From: Lishizhenia tianjinensis
Lineage (GTDB): Bacteria; Bacteroidota; Bacteroidia; Flavobacteriales_D; Crocinitomicaceae
Reading direction: 5' to 3'
Assembly (NCBI GenBank): GCA_945860455.1
Contig: CAMAQX010000002.1
Span: 1 to 38,823 of the forward strand
DNA: 38,823 nt
In this document: positions 26,661-36,000 of the stretch, one piece after another
Position numbering within the stretch: position 1 is the first letter of the stretch
Layout: every line of letters starts with the position of its first letter
Notes under the pieces: model-generated
The model's input: only the letters and a program-made list of their open reading frames with translations
Databases searched by the model: none
What the model was told of the DNA's origin: nothing
Position numbers and translations under genes: made by a program

Positions 26661-28796
26661 ATGGCAAAAAATAAGAGCGCGTTAAAAACCCAACCTACAA
26701 ATTCTTCTATCCCTTACGATAAATTAATTTTAAAACTAATCACTTCTCACAAAAACAAAGTTTTGTCTCATCGACAAATTTGTGGAATGTTAACCATCAA
26801 AGACCCTAGTTTACGCAAATTAATTTTTGAAAAACTAGTAGAGCTATCGCGACAAGGAAAAATTAAACGAGTTGGTCATGCAGAATTTAGTCTTAGTACA
26901 ACCGAAAGTCTCCTAATCGGAAACCTAACCATTGTAAACAGTGGAGTTGGATTCGTCAATATAGAAGGACAATCAAAAGATGTATTTGTTGGACCAAATA
27001 ATCTTGGAAATGCAATGGATGGTGATGAAGTTGAAATTCGTATATTAAAATCAGGCGGCCGAAGAATTGAAGGAGAAGTTGTTTCAGTATTAAAAAGAGA
27101 GCGAACTCATGTGGTTGGAAAAGTTCGTTACAATACGAAACAACCTCGCCTTATTGTAGATAACCCAAAATTGGGCGGTGAAATAAATATAGAGGAGGAC
27201 TTTCTCAATGGAGCGAAACATGGCGATAAAGTTATTCTTAAAATCACGCATTGGCAATCAAATGGTAAATTATGGGGCGAGGTAATCGAAGTTCTTTCCA
27301 ATCGAAATGACCATGATGCAGAAATGATTTCGATTCTTTGTTTTAATGGAATTCCATTTCAATTTCCTGAAGAAGTTCTAACTGAAGCTGAAACAACTAA
27401 AACAGAAGTATCTGAAGAGGAAGTGACATTGAGAAGGGATTTTAAAGAAATTACCACTTTTACCATCGACCCGATTGACGCAAAAGACTTTGATGATGCC
27501 CTTTCATTTCACGTTTTACCAACTGGAAATTTTGAAATCGGAATTCATATTGCCGATGTTGGTCATTATGTTAGACCAGGCTCACCATTAGATATGGAGG
27601 CAAGAAAAAGAGGAAATTCTGTGTATTTAGCAGATCGCGTTATTCCCATGTTACCTGAACAACTTTCAAACATAGCTTGTTCCCTTCGGCCAAATGAAGA
27701 TAAATATTGTTTTTCAGTAGTTTTAGAATTCGACAAACAATTTTCTATCGTTTCAGAATGGTTTGGGAAAACTCGAATTTTTTCTAATCATCGATTTTCT
27801 TATGAAGATGCCCAGGAAATTATTGAAACAAAAACAGGTGTCTATTCAGAAGAAATTCTTAAACTCGATGAAATTGCAAAGCACTATCGTTCGATTCGAT
27901 TGAGTAAAGGAGCGTTAAACATCGAATCTGAGGAAATACGATTTAGAATGGATGGCTCAGGAAATCCAGCTGCTGTTATGGTTAAGAAATCGAAAGATGC
28001 ACACAAACTTATTGAAGAATTTATGTTACTTGCGAATAAAAAAGTAGCTGAATTCATAGGGAAACCCCGCAAAAATCATACTCCACCAACCTCGGTTTAT
28101 CGAATACATGATTTACCGGATCCAGCGAAAATAGAACAATTAAAAGTATTCCTTGATAAATTCGATATTTCACTTGATAATTTTGATCCGAAACATATTG
28201 CCAAAAGTTTAAATACTCTTTTTGAGAAAATTAAAGATTCTTCAGAATTTGGATTTATTCAATCATTGTCTATTCGGACGATGGCAAAAGCAATTTATGA
28301 CACTGAAAATATTGGCCATTATGGCTTGTCTTTTGAATACTATAGTCATTTTACTTCACCCATTAGAAGGTATGCAGACTTAATGATTCATCGGATTTTA
28401 TTAGAGGAATTAACGACCAAAAAACACCATAAATCGAACGAACTCCAGGATATTTGTAAACACATTTCAAAAACAGAGCGAAAAGCTTCTGACGCGGAAA
28501 GGGAGTCATCTAAATATTTCCAAACAGTATTTGTCATGGATAAAATTGGGGAAACATTTGCTGGTACAATAACGGGAATTGCCGATCACGGTTTATTTGT
28601 TCGAATGGATGAAAATTTTTGTGAGGGAATGGTTGCAATTCAAGAGATTCCGGGTGATCGATATTATTTCGAACAACAATCCTTTCGAATTATTGGAGCA
28701 AAAACGAAAAAGGAATTCAATTTCGGAGACCGCGTAACGGTTCGAATTTCTGATGTTAAACCGAATAAACGACAAATTGAACTTGAACTTATCTAA
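26661..28796 (+). CDS. rnr: Ribonuclease R
   Basis: RNB domain FTIDPIDAKDFDDALSFHVL...GIHIADVGHYVRPGSPLDMEARKRGNSVYLADRVIPMLPEQLSNIACSLRPNEDKYCFSVVLEF; YSHFTSPIRRYADLMIHR; C-terminal S1 domain. Confidence 0.97.
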   Translation: MAKNKSALKTQPTNSSIPYDKLILKLITSHKNKVLSHRQICGMLTIKDPSLRKLIFEKLVELSRQGKIKRVGHAEFSLSTTESLLIGNLTIVNSGVGFVNIEGQSKDVFVGPNNLGNAMDGDEVEIRILKSGGRRIEGEVVSVLKRERTHVVGKVRYNTKQPRLIVDNPKLGGEINIEEDFLNGAKHGDKVILKITHWQSNGKLWGEVIEVLSNRNDHDAEMISILCFNGIPFQFPEEVLTEAETTKTEVSEEEVTLRRDFKEITTFTIDPIDAKDFDDALSFHVLPTGNFEIGIHIADVGHYVRPGSPLDMEARKRGNSVYLADRVIPMLPEQLSNIACSLRPNEDKYCFSVVLEFDKQFSIVSEWFGKTRIFSNHRFSYEDAQEIIETKTGVYSEEILKLDEIAKHYRSIRLSKGALNIESEEIRFRMDGSGNPAAVMVKKSKDAHKLIEEFMLLANKKVAEFIGKPRKNHTPPTSVYRIHDLPDPAKIEQLKVFLDKFDISLDNFDPKHIAKSLNTLFEKIKDSSEFGFIQSLSIRTMAKAIYDTENIGHYGLSFEYYSHFTSPIRRYADLMIHRILLEELTTKKHHKSNELQDICKHISKTERKASDAERESSKYFQTVFVMDKIGETFAGTITGIADHGLFVRMDENFCEGMVAIQEIPGDRYYFEQQSFRIIGAKTKKEFNFGDRVTVRISDVKPNKRQIELELI

Positions 28797-28804
28797 TTTC
28801 GGGA

Positions 28805-29284
28805 ATGAAGTTTTTTAAAAATAAGAAACAGGAACTAACTGAAAACGATTTTAAGTTTTTGGACACTAAATTAATTGATTATCCAGCTAAAATTGTGCTT
28901 GCATGGGCAAAAGCTATCGAAGGCGATGATAATTTTACGATTTGGTTGAGTGAAAATGGATACCCAGAACTAATAATGGCTACCTATGCTATTTACTTAA
29001 AAGACGATGCACGAAATTGGCTCATGCAAAATGGATTTCCTCATTTAATGGGTTTGATAAATGCTGCTGAAGGAAATAAAAAAGCACAAGCGTGGTTACT
29101 AGTCAATAATTTTGATTTATACTTCCATATCGCCTTAGCCGTTGAGGACGAGCCACTTAGTTGGAAATGGATTCAAAATAATGCAGGTGTAGAGATTTTC
29201 ATTTTAGCCAAATCCATTAAAATGATTAAAGATAAGATTGAAGAAAATCATAACGATATTCATGTATACGGTAAAGATTTTTAA
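28805..29284 (+). CDS. Hypothetical protein built of about four 25-residue repeats
   Basis: ORF 8 nt after rnr; repeats YPELIMATYAIYLKDDARNWLMQNG / FPHLMGLINAAEGNKKAQAWLLVNN / FDLYFHIALAVEDEPLSWKWIQNNA visible in the translation. Confidence 0.85.
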   Translation: MKFFKNKKQELTENDFKFLDTKLIDYPAKIVLAWAKAIEGDDNFTIWLSENGYPELIMATYAIYLKDDARNWLMQNGFPHLMGLINAAEGNKKAQAWLLVNNFDLYFHIALAVEDEPLSWKWIQNNAGVEIFILAKSIKMIKDKIEENHNDIHVYGKDF

Positions 29285-29384
29285 CGAATCGAAACATATT
29301 TAACTACATCTCGTTCTTCCTAATAAGTTGTTGTAAAAACTTTAGTTTTAAACAACGTTTCTTATTAATATTCGTCCAATTAAT

Positions 29385-31766
29385 ATGAGTTTTCTCAAAT
29401 TTGGTATTGTAATCTTTGCACTTCTACTTTTTTTTGGTGGAAGTAGTCAACTTAATACCAGTGTTTCTATGTCTCCACTCGGACTTGTACAAAACGTTCT
29501 TTTAGGTCCTGGGGTGACTGTTTCAAATATTTCATTTAATGGAAGCCCCACATCCATTGGAGCTTTTACCGCTACAGGAACCAATTTAGGGATTAGTCAG
29601 GGAATTGTTATGACCACAGGAACAGTATTAAATACAGGCGCTGGGCCACAAGGGCCCAACAATCAAGCTGGTGCAGGAATGGATAACAATATGGGTGGGT
29701 CTGCAATGCTTACTGGTTTACTTAATGGAACTCAGACCTATAATGCGGCTATATTAGAATTTGATTTTATTCCATATTCAGACACTGTTCGTTTCAAATA
29801 TGTTTTTGGGTCAGATGAATACCCCGAATTCGCTCCTCCTAACAGTTCGGGATTCAATGATGTTTTTGGATTTTTCATCTCTGGACCAGGAATAATCGGA
29901 CTAGAAAATATTGCAAAGCTCCCAACAAATGGAAGTATCGTTTCGATAAATAATGTGAATGCGATTACAAACTCAAGTTTTTTTAACTTTAACGGAGACG
30001 GTAATAGTCCCCCATATAACGGAAATCCATTTTACATACAATATGATGGATTTACTGATGTTTTAGATGCTGTTTCAAAAGTGCAATGTGGAGAAACCTA
30101 TCATTTAGTTCTTGCAATTGCGGATGTGGGGGATGGTGAATGGGATTCCGGGATTTTTTTGGAGGCAAATAGTTTATCTTCTCAAACACCTGTTGCTGTT
30201 GATTATGTTATTTCAGATACACTTTTTAATAGTCCTAGCATAATGGCTGAGGGGTGCGTTTCTAGTATAATTACTCTTTCAAGACAAGATAACATAAACA
30301 GCAGCTTAACGATACCGATTCAAGTTAACGGAACGGCAACATCCAATATAGATTATTCAGGAATTCCATCAAGTATTACATTTTCACCTGGCGATTCTAC
30401 AATAAGTTTCACTATAAACACCCTGGCTGATATTTTAACAGAAGGTTCTGAAACTATTTCTATGGATTTTTTATTGACTGATCCGTGTGGAAATATAACT
30501 CCTTTAAACTTAACCCTTACTATTGAGGATATTCAACCCATTTCCGTTCAAATAAATGACCCGATTGTTTTTTGCCCTGGAGATAACATAACTCTAGTTG
30601 CAACCGTCCTTGGAGGCTTACAGCCTTACTCCTATTTGTGGAACGACGGCCAAACCTCGAGCAGCATTTCATTGTCTCCTACCACCACTGGTTTTTATAC
30701 CGTTAGTGTTACCGGTCAGTGTACAAATAACTTAGCCTCAGATTCGGTATTAGTAAGTGTTCCTGTTTTTCAACCTTTACAAATGACTGTCTCTAATGAT
30801 GTCACAGAAATTTGCCCCTATATTCCAACTACTTTCTATTCTATCGTAACTGGTGGGTCTGGTTCATATTCTTATTCCTGGAGCACAACCGGTAATTCGA
30901 TAAGTACTTCGGATTCAATTATTGTGACACCAAGTACTAGTTCAACTTATTTCATTACTGTCGAGGATGGGTGTGGAACATCATTGAGCGATACAATCTC
31001 CTACATCATCACAAGTCCTCCTTTATTAACCTCAGTGAATAATGTACCTGAAATTTGTCCGGGTGATAGTGCTTACATTTCGGTTTCGGCAGTTGGTGGA
31101 TATGGAAACTACCATTATTACTGGGCATTAAATGGTGATACAACTAATGGTATTTGGGTCAATCCAACAGGAACAAGCAACTATTTAGTCGAAGTATCAG
31201 ACGATTGTCAAACATTTAGTATACCAACAATTGCCCAAGTAATTGTGGTAAAACCAGAGGCGAACTTTGCCATATCCAGTTTGAATTTGATTGAAGGCCT
31301 TCCCATTTCGTTTCAAAATCTAACGATAAATGGATATGTTTACGACTGGTATTTTAGTGACGGAGGATATTCAGATTTAGTACATCCAACACATACATTT
31401 AGTGCTTCCGGAGATTATGTAATAACGCTTGTCGCAACCGATTCAAAAGGCTGTATTGACAGTATAACCAAACCAATTTATATTTTTGAAGAGTTCTATA
31501 TATATATTCCAAACACTTTCATTCCAGATGAAGACAGAATCAATGAGTATTTTGCAGCAAGTTTCATTGGCGTTAATTCAGCTGAAATATATATTTACAA
31601 CCGATGGGGTGAATTAGTATTTGAATCATTGGATAAAAATTTTAGGTGGGACGGGAAATTCAAAGGAGAAAAAGTTCAACAAGGAACCTATTCTTGGTTA
31701 TTAAAATATAAACGAAACAGCACTGAAACCGAAATATTAACCGGTCATTTAAACGTTCTGCGCTAG
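29385..31766 (+). CDS. Secreted choice-of-anchor L / PKD-domain protein with T9SS type-B (gliding motility-associated) C-terminal domain
   Basis: N-terminal LNTSVSMSPLGLVQNVLLGPGVTVSNISFNGSPTSIGAF...GIVMTTGTV and FKYVFGSDEYPEFAPPNSSGFNDVFGFFISGPGI are choice-of-anchor L; YDWYFSDGGYSDLVHPTHTFSASGDYVITLVATDSKGC is PKD; YIPNTFIPDEDRINEYF...IYNRWGELVFES...WDGKFKGEKVQQGTYSWLLKY is the type-B CTD. Confidence 0.93.
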   Translation: MSFLKFGIVIFALLLFFGGSSQLNTSVSMSPLGLVQNVLLGPGVTVSNISFNGSPTSIGAFTATGTNLGISQGIVMTTGTVLNTGAGPQGPNNQAGAGMDNNMGGSAMLTGLLNGTQTYNAAILEFDFIPYSDTVRFKYVFGSDEYPEFAPPNSSGFNDVFGFFISGPGIIGLENIAKLPTNGSIVSINNVNAITNSSFFNFNGDGNSPPYNGNPFYIQYDGFTDVLDAVSKVQCGETYHLVLAIADVGDGEWDSGIFLEANSLSSQTPVAVDYVISDTLFNSPSIMAEGCVSSIITLSRQDNINSSLTIPIQVNGTATSNIDYSGIPSSITFSPGDSTISFTINTLADILTEGSETISMDFLLTDPCGNITPLNLTLTIEDIQPISVQINDPIVFCPGDNITLVATVLGGLQPYSYLWNDGQTSSSISLSPTTTGFYTVSVTGQCTNNLASDSVLVSVPVFQPLQMTVSNDVTEICPYIPTTFYSIVTGGSGSYSYSWSTTGNSISTSDSIIVTPSTSSTYFITVEDGCGTSLSDTISYIITSPPLLTSVNNVPEICPGDSAYISVSAVGGYGNYHYYWALNGDTTNGIWVNPTGTSNYLVEVSDDCQTFSIPTIAQVIVVKPEANFAISSLNLIEGLPISFQNLTINGYVYDWYFSDGGYSDLVHPTHTFSASGDYVITLVATDSKGCIDSITKPIYIFEEFYIYIPNTFIPDEDRINEYFAASFIGVNSAEIYIYNRWGELVFESLDKNFRWDGKFKGEKVQQGTYSWLLKYKRNSTETEILTGHLNVLR

Positions 31767-31781
31767 GAAAATAATTAGAGA

Positions 31782-32495
31782 ATGATTGATTACGTTATTG
31801 AAGCTGGAAATTCCTTTGTAAAAATCGCTCTAGTTGTTGATGGGAAACTACAATACATTGAGCGAATCTCATTACACAATTTACAAATCATTATAGATAA
31901 AATCCAAAGTAAAAACATTGCATTATCATCTGTTGCCAATGAAAATTTACGAAATGAAATAATGAATAATGCCACCATTAAATTTGAATTAAACAAGAAC
32001 ACTAACTTCCCTTTTAAAAGTTATTATCAAACACCAGAAACGTGGGGTATGGACCGTGCATGCAATGTTTGCGGTGCGCTAGCGAAAAGAATAACAACCC
32101 CAATTCTAGTTGTAGATATTGGAACATGCATTAAATTTGATTTTATAGATGAACATGAATATTATTTAGGCGGATCAATAAGTCCGGGTGTGAATTTGCG
32201 ATTTAAAGCGATGCATAATGGAACTGCTAATTTACCGTTGATTAAACCCAGCGAGTCAATTGAACTAATTGGACAATCGACGCATGCAAGTTTATTAAAT
32301 GGGGTTATGAAAGGAATGCAATGCGAAATCGAAGGGATGATTGCAAAATATGAGCAACAATTTGAAAAATTAACAGTTATTCTTACTGGCGGCGATCTAA
32401 TTTATTTTGATTTCCCCGAGAAAAGTAACATCTTTGTCGAACAAAATTTAACAATTGAAGGGCTATATCAACTTTATAAGTTCCATGCAGAATAA
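31782..32495 (+). CDS. coaX: Type III pantothenate kinase
   Basis: YVIEAGNSFVKIALVVDGKL...WGMDRACNVCGALAKRITTPILVVDIGTCIKFDFIDEHEYYLGGSISPGVNLRFKAMHNGTANLP..., CoaX signature motifs. Confidence 0.95.
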   Translation: MIDYVIEAGNSFVKIALVVDGKLQYIERISLHNLQIIIDKIQSKNIALSSVANENLRNEIMNNATIKFELNKNTNFPFKSYYQTPETWGMDRACNVCGALAKRITTPILVVDIGTCIKFDFIDEHEYYLGGSISPGVNLRFKAMHNGTANLPLIKPSESIELIGQSTHASLLNGVMKGMQCEIEGMIAKYEQQFEKLTVILTGGDLIYFDFPEKSNIFVEQNLTIEGLYQLYKFHAE

Positions 32496-33837
32496 AAGCA
32501 TCTTGATGCTATACATGTTTCTGAACTTAAATTTCTTACAATCACAAGTTTTAACTACCTCACCCTTATCTTATTATGGAATGGGGAAGATGTCAATTGA
32601 AACAAATCCAATTTTCCAGGCGCTAGGTAATACAACTGTTGCTTTTTTGGATTCGGGAGTAATTAATTTTAATAATCCAGCTAGTTATTCAGATTTGGGT
32701 TCTGGATACACTTTGCTATCGACAGGAATTCATGGCAACTTTTCACGCTACTCGGAAAATGGAAATAGCTCAGTTACTGCTTTTAGCAATATAAATCATT
32801 TAGCAATTGGAATGAGGGTTCACCCGCGAATGGGTTTGGCTTTTGGATTTAAACCATATAGTTATCGAGGATACAATTTTACTGATAAAATTTTCACTGG
32901 AACAGATTCCATTCGATATGACTACAAAGGAATTGGAAGTACTCAAATTGCTTTTTTTGGAATGAGCTTCAAATTAATTCAGCTCAAGTCAACTCAGTTA
33001 TCTGTTGGCGCCAATGCAGGATTGTTGTTTGGGAATTTATCCAATGATAGACTCAGTAGACTGATAACCAGTAATTCTCTCCAAGGAGGTGTGGAAAAAA
33101 CTCAACTTAATTTTTCCTCGTGGTACTATCAAATTGGTGCCATGTTTCAACAAAAAATTTCTAAAAATTCTAAGGTTAACATAGGTTTCTCAATTGAACC
33201 CAATCAGGTATTTAATTCAAAATATAGCAATGGGTTGTATTACTCAAGTAATGTTTTCAATGAAAAATTCTATGACACCATTTCATATTACACGGCTAAT
33301 GGCGGGGTTCATATGCCAAGTTCAATGCAAGTAGGATTTGAGTACACCTTAAATTTTAAAAACCTTGTAAAAAACAACAGAAAATTAAACTCAGAACTTA
33401 AGATTTTAGGAAATCTAGCAAGCGTGAATAATTCCAACTATTCTGAAAAATTTGATACGCTTACAAAAATCTCTAATCTCGCTACAAATCAACGGTTTGG
33501 TTTTGGTATACAGTGGATACCAGAACGAAATTATTACGAAAATAATTCGCTAACAAAATTCTATGAACGGATATATTACCGATCTGGGTTTTTCCAAGAA
33601 AAATCAACATATTTAGATTCCGAAAGAGAAAACAATCATTTTGGCATAACCTTTGGAATTGGCCTCCCAATATTTGCCCAACAGTCACTTTCATCCGTTA
33701 ATTTTGGGGTGACATTGGGTTCAAATAAAACAAATGTTGAATATTCTTTAATTGAGAATTATGCATCTGTAAATTTCGGGGTGATTTTGTCGCCTTCAGT
33801 TTTTGATAAATGGTTTAGAAAAAGAAAATTAGATTAA
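32455..33837 (+). CDS. Outer membrane beta-barrel protein (probable start ATG at 32485, overlapping coaX)
   Basis: TSPLSYYGMGKMSIETNPIFQALGNTTVAFLDSGVINFNNPASYSDL...LSTGIHG, alternating amphipathic strands; FadL-like opening pattern common in Bacteroidota barrels. Confidence 0.75.
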   Translation: MKGYINFISSMQNKSILMLYMFLNLNFLQSQVLTTSPLSYYGMGKMSIETNPIFQALGNTTVAFLDSGVINFNNPASYSDLGSGYTLLSTGIHGNFSRYSENGNSSVTAFSNINHLAIGMRVHPRMGLAFGFKPYSYRGYNFTDKIFTGTDSIRYDYKGIGSTQIAFFGMSFKLIQLKSTQLSVGANAGLLFGNLSNDRLSRLITSNSLQGGVEKTQLNFSSWYYQIGAMFQQKISKNSKVNIGFSIEPNQVFNSKYSNGLYYSSNVFNEKFYDTISYYTANGGVHMPSSMQVGFEYTLNFKNLVKNNRKLNSELKILGNLASVNNSNYSEKFDTLTKISNLATNQRFGFGIQWIPERNYYENNSLTKFYERIYYRSGFFQEKSTYLDSERENNHFGITFGIGLPIFAQQSLSSVNFGVTLGSNKTNVEYSLIENYASVNFGVILSPSVFDKWFRKRKLD

Positions 33838-33841
33838 CAGT

Positions 33842-35176
33842 ATGAAATCATTAGTAATTAGCGTTATATTATTCACCACTTTAGGTTTAAATGCGCAAAC
33901 GTCAGATTGTTTAACAACCGGTGCAGGTAAAAAACCATTGTTTGATGCTCAGAGAGCAAAAAAAGCAGCAATGACGATGGATTCAATTAACAATACATCC
34001 GCGTCAATAAGTGAATATAGAAAAGAACTTGAATTTCGATTGAAAGCTGAAAAATTATGCCCAGATTTTGATTTGAAAAATTATCGATTCGTTCAACGCG
34101 TATTGAATGATTTGATTAAAAGAGATACCGCTAGTGCTAAAATTTATTACGACTCCTTGAATAATTTATTGGAGCGAATGGATACTAAAGGAATCAACGA
34201 TGCTAAAAACAACATCCGAGCTTCTAATTACCTTAAAGGCAGTAATATAAACAGGGAAAAAGCCGATATTTTCTTTCAGAAAGCAATCAATGATGCTACT
34301 ATCAAATTAGATGATGAAGTTGTAAAAAATTATTACTTAAACATTTACAACATGTATTTGAATGCATCTACAGAAAAACAACCAGAAGTAAAAGCAAGAA
34401 TGATTTCTGAATATTTTATTTTAAACAAAATATGTGTTGATAAAGCACTAAAGGAAGAAACACCTAATTATTTAACGAACACTTTAAATTTAGTTATAAA
34501 ATCTTGTGAAGATATATTACCTGAAATATCCGTTTATTTGAAAGCATTACCACAAGATAAAGATCAAAAATTGATGACTGTCAATAATCTTATTTCAATT
34601 TTAGAAGATAAAGATTGTACATCTTCAGATGAATATGTGATTTTAATTGATACGTTATTGAAAATTGATCGATCATATAAATCTGTACTTGTAAAAGCTA
34701 AATTAGTAAGTTTCAAAGGAAATACTACGGATGCCATGAATTTATTCAAAGAAGCGCGTGGAATGGCTAAAAACGAAACAGAGAAAAAAGAAATTGAAGC
34801 GGAGATTACACGAGTACAAGAGAAAATTGCTGCTCAAGAGTATAACCGAGTTTTATCTATGTTTAACGGTGGTAACTATAAATCTGCCTACAATGCAGCC
34901 ATGGGACTTTCTGGGAAATACCGTGGAGATGGTTTAAAAATTGCTGGTCAATGCGTTGGACAATTAGCAAACAGCTGTGGTTCTACAACCTTTGAAAGAA
35001 AGTGTAATTTTTATCACGCTGTTAATCTTCTTCAACAAGCTCAAAGTGCAGGTGCAAATGTAGGAGGATTAATTGGCTCTTACAGGTCACAATTACCAAC
35101 TGCAGATGAAAAATTTGATGCAGGAAATCCTAAATCTCAATTTTTAAGTTGTTGGGGAAGATCAGTAGATTTATAA
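33842..35176 (+). CDS. TPR-like helical periplasmic protein
   Basis: Signal peptide MKSLVISVILFTTLGLNAQT followed by helix-rich sequence with A/Y-rich repeats (AKLVSFKGNTTDAMNLFKEARGMAKNETEKKEIEAEITRVQEKIAAQEYNRVLSMFNGGNYKSAYNAAMGL). Confidence 0.7.
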   Translation: MKSLVISVILFTTLGLNAQTSDCLTTGAGKKPLFDAQRAKKAAMTMDSINNTSASISEYRKELEFRLKAEKLCPDFDLKNYRFVQRVLNDLIKRDTASAKIYYDSLNNLLERMDTKGINDAKNNIRASNYLKGSNINREKADIFFQKAINDATIKLDDEVVKNYYLNIYNMYLNASTEKQPEVKARMISEYFILNKICVDKALKEETPNYLTNTLNLVIKSCEDILPEISVYLKALPQDKDQKLMTVNNLISILEDKDCTSSDEYVILIDTLLKIDRSYKSVLVKAKLVSFKGNTTDAMNLFKEARGMAKNETEKKEIEAEITRVQEKIAAQEYNRVLSMFNGGNYKSAYNAAMGLSGKYRGDGLKIAGQCVGQLANSCGSTTFERKCNFYHAVNLLQQAQSAGANVGGLIGSYRSQLPTADEKFDAGNPKSQFLSCWGRSVDL

Positions 35177-35198
35177 TTTAAAATATACCTAAATAAAT

Positions 35199-35762
35199 TT
35201 GAAATTAGTAATTCTGGTCTTTACATCTTTTTTATTATATTCAATATCATCCTGTGTTAATGACTTAGATGAAATAGAGAAAGTTACTTATAATGAGAAA
35301 ACACCGAACGAAGTAATTCAAGATTTAGATGTAATTTATTTAGATTCTGGGAAAGCTAAAATTGAGGTGATTTCAAAAATAACTGAAATTGAACGCAAAA
35401 AAGAATCCATCACTAAACTCAAAGACAAGGTTCAAGTTAATTTTTATTCATCTAAAGGAGAAATTGTATCTGTTTTAACTGCTTTGTACGGTGAAATTAA
35501 TTTTACTAAAGGGGAAATGTTTGTTCAGGATTCAGTAAAGCTCTACAACATCAAGAAAAAACAATCTTTAGAAACCGAACGCTTGGATTGGAGACAAAAA
35601 GATAGTCTTATTTACACATTATCAAAGGTTACGATTAAAACACCTGAAGCGATATTGTATGGAACAGGGATTAAGACAAAACAAGACTTTACCTATTACC
35701 AATTTCTCAAACCGAAAGGGAAAATTGATCTCAAAAAATCTAATTTAAAATTGGATGAGTAA
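35199..35762 (+). CDS. lptC: LPS export ABC transporter periplasmic protein LptC (lipoprotein form; TTG start)
   Basis: Lipobox-like YSISSC, then P(N/E)xxxxDxxxxYLDSGKAKIEV...YNEKTP...ALYGEINFTKGEMFVQDSVKLYNIKKKQSLETERLDWRQKDSLIYT...VTIKTPEAILYGTGIKTKQDFTYYQFLKPKG, typical Bacteroidota LptC. Confidence 0.88.
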   Translation: MKLVILVFTSFLLYSISSCVNDLDEIEKVTYNEKTPNEVIQDLDVIYLDSGKAKIEVISKITEIERKKESITKLKDKVQVNFYSSKGEIVSVLTALYGEINFTKGEMFVQDSVKLYNIKKKQSLETERLDWRQKDSLIYTLSKVTIKTPEAILYGTGIKTKQDFTYYQFLKPKGKIDLKKSNLKLDE

Positions 35763-35937
35763 GATTGGTAAGTCAACTTTGTAATAAAGTCTTGAAGAAA
35801 TGATTTTCTAACCTAATTCAAACAGTGATAACAGTTGAGATTTCTAACAGCATAAGTTCTTAATTTAATCTCTTAAGAGTTATTGGAGCATAATTGAAGT
35901 ATTCTATGATAATGAACAACGAATTAGCATAAAACAT

Positions 35938-35963
35938 AAAAAGGACCTCAATAGATCCTTTTT
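35938..35963. terminator. Intrinsic terminator hairpin between convergent lptC and the CUB/P-domain T9SS gene
   Basis: Stem AAAAAGGA (35938-35945) / TCCTTTTT (35956-35963) with a 10-nt loop and T-tract on each strand. Confidence 0.7.
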
Positions 35964-36000
35964 AATATGTATATCGAAAAAAACTAGCCGCTTTTCGCTC

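Noticed and set aside
35870-35879. 10-bp palindrome CTCTTAAGAG between lptC and the T9SS gene
   Set aside because: Short, with unmatched flanks and no promoter nearby; expected by chance in AT-rich sequence.
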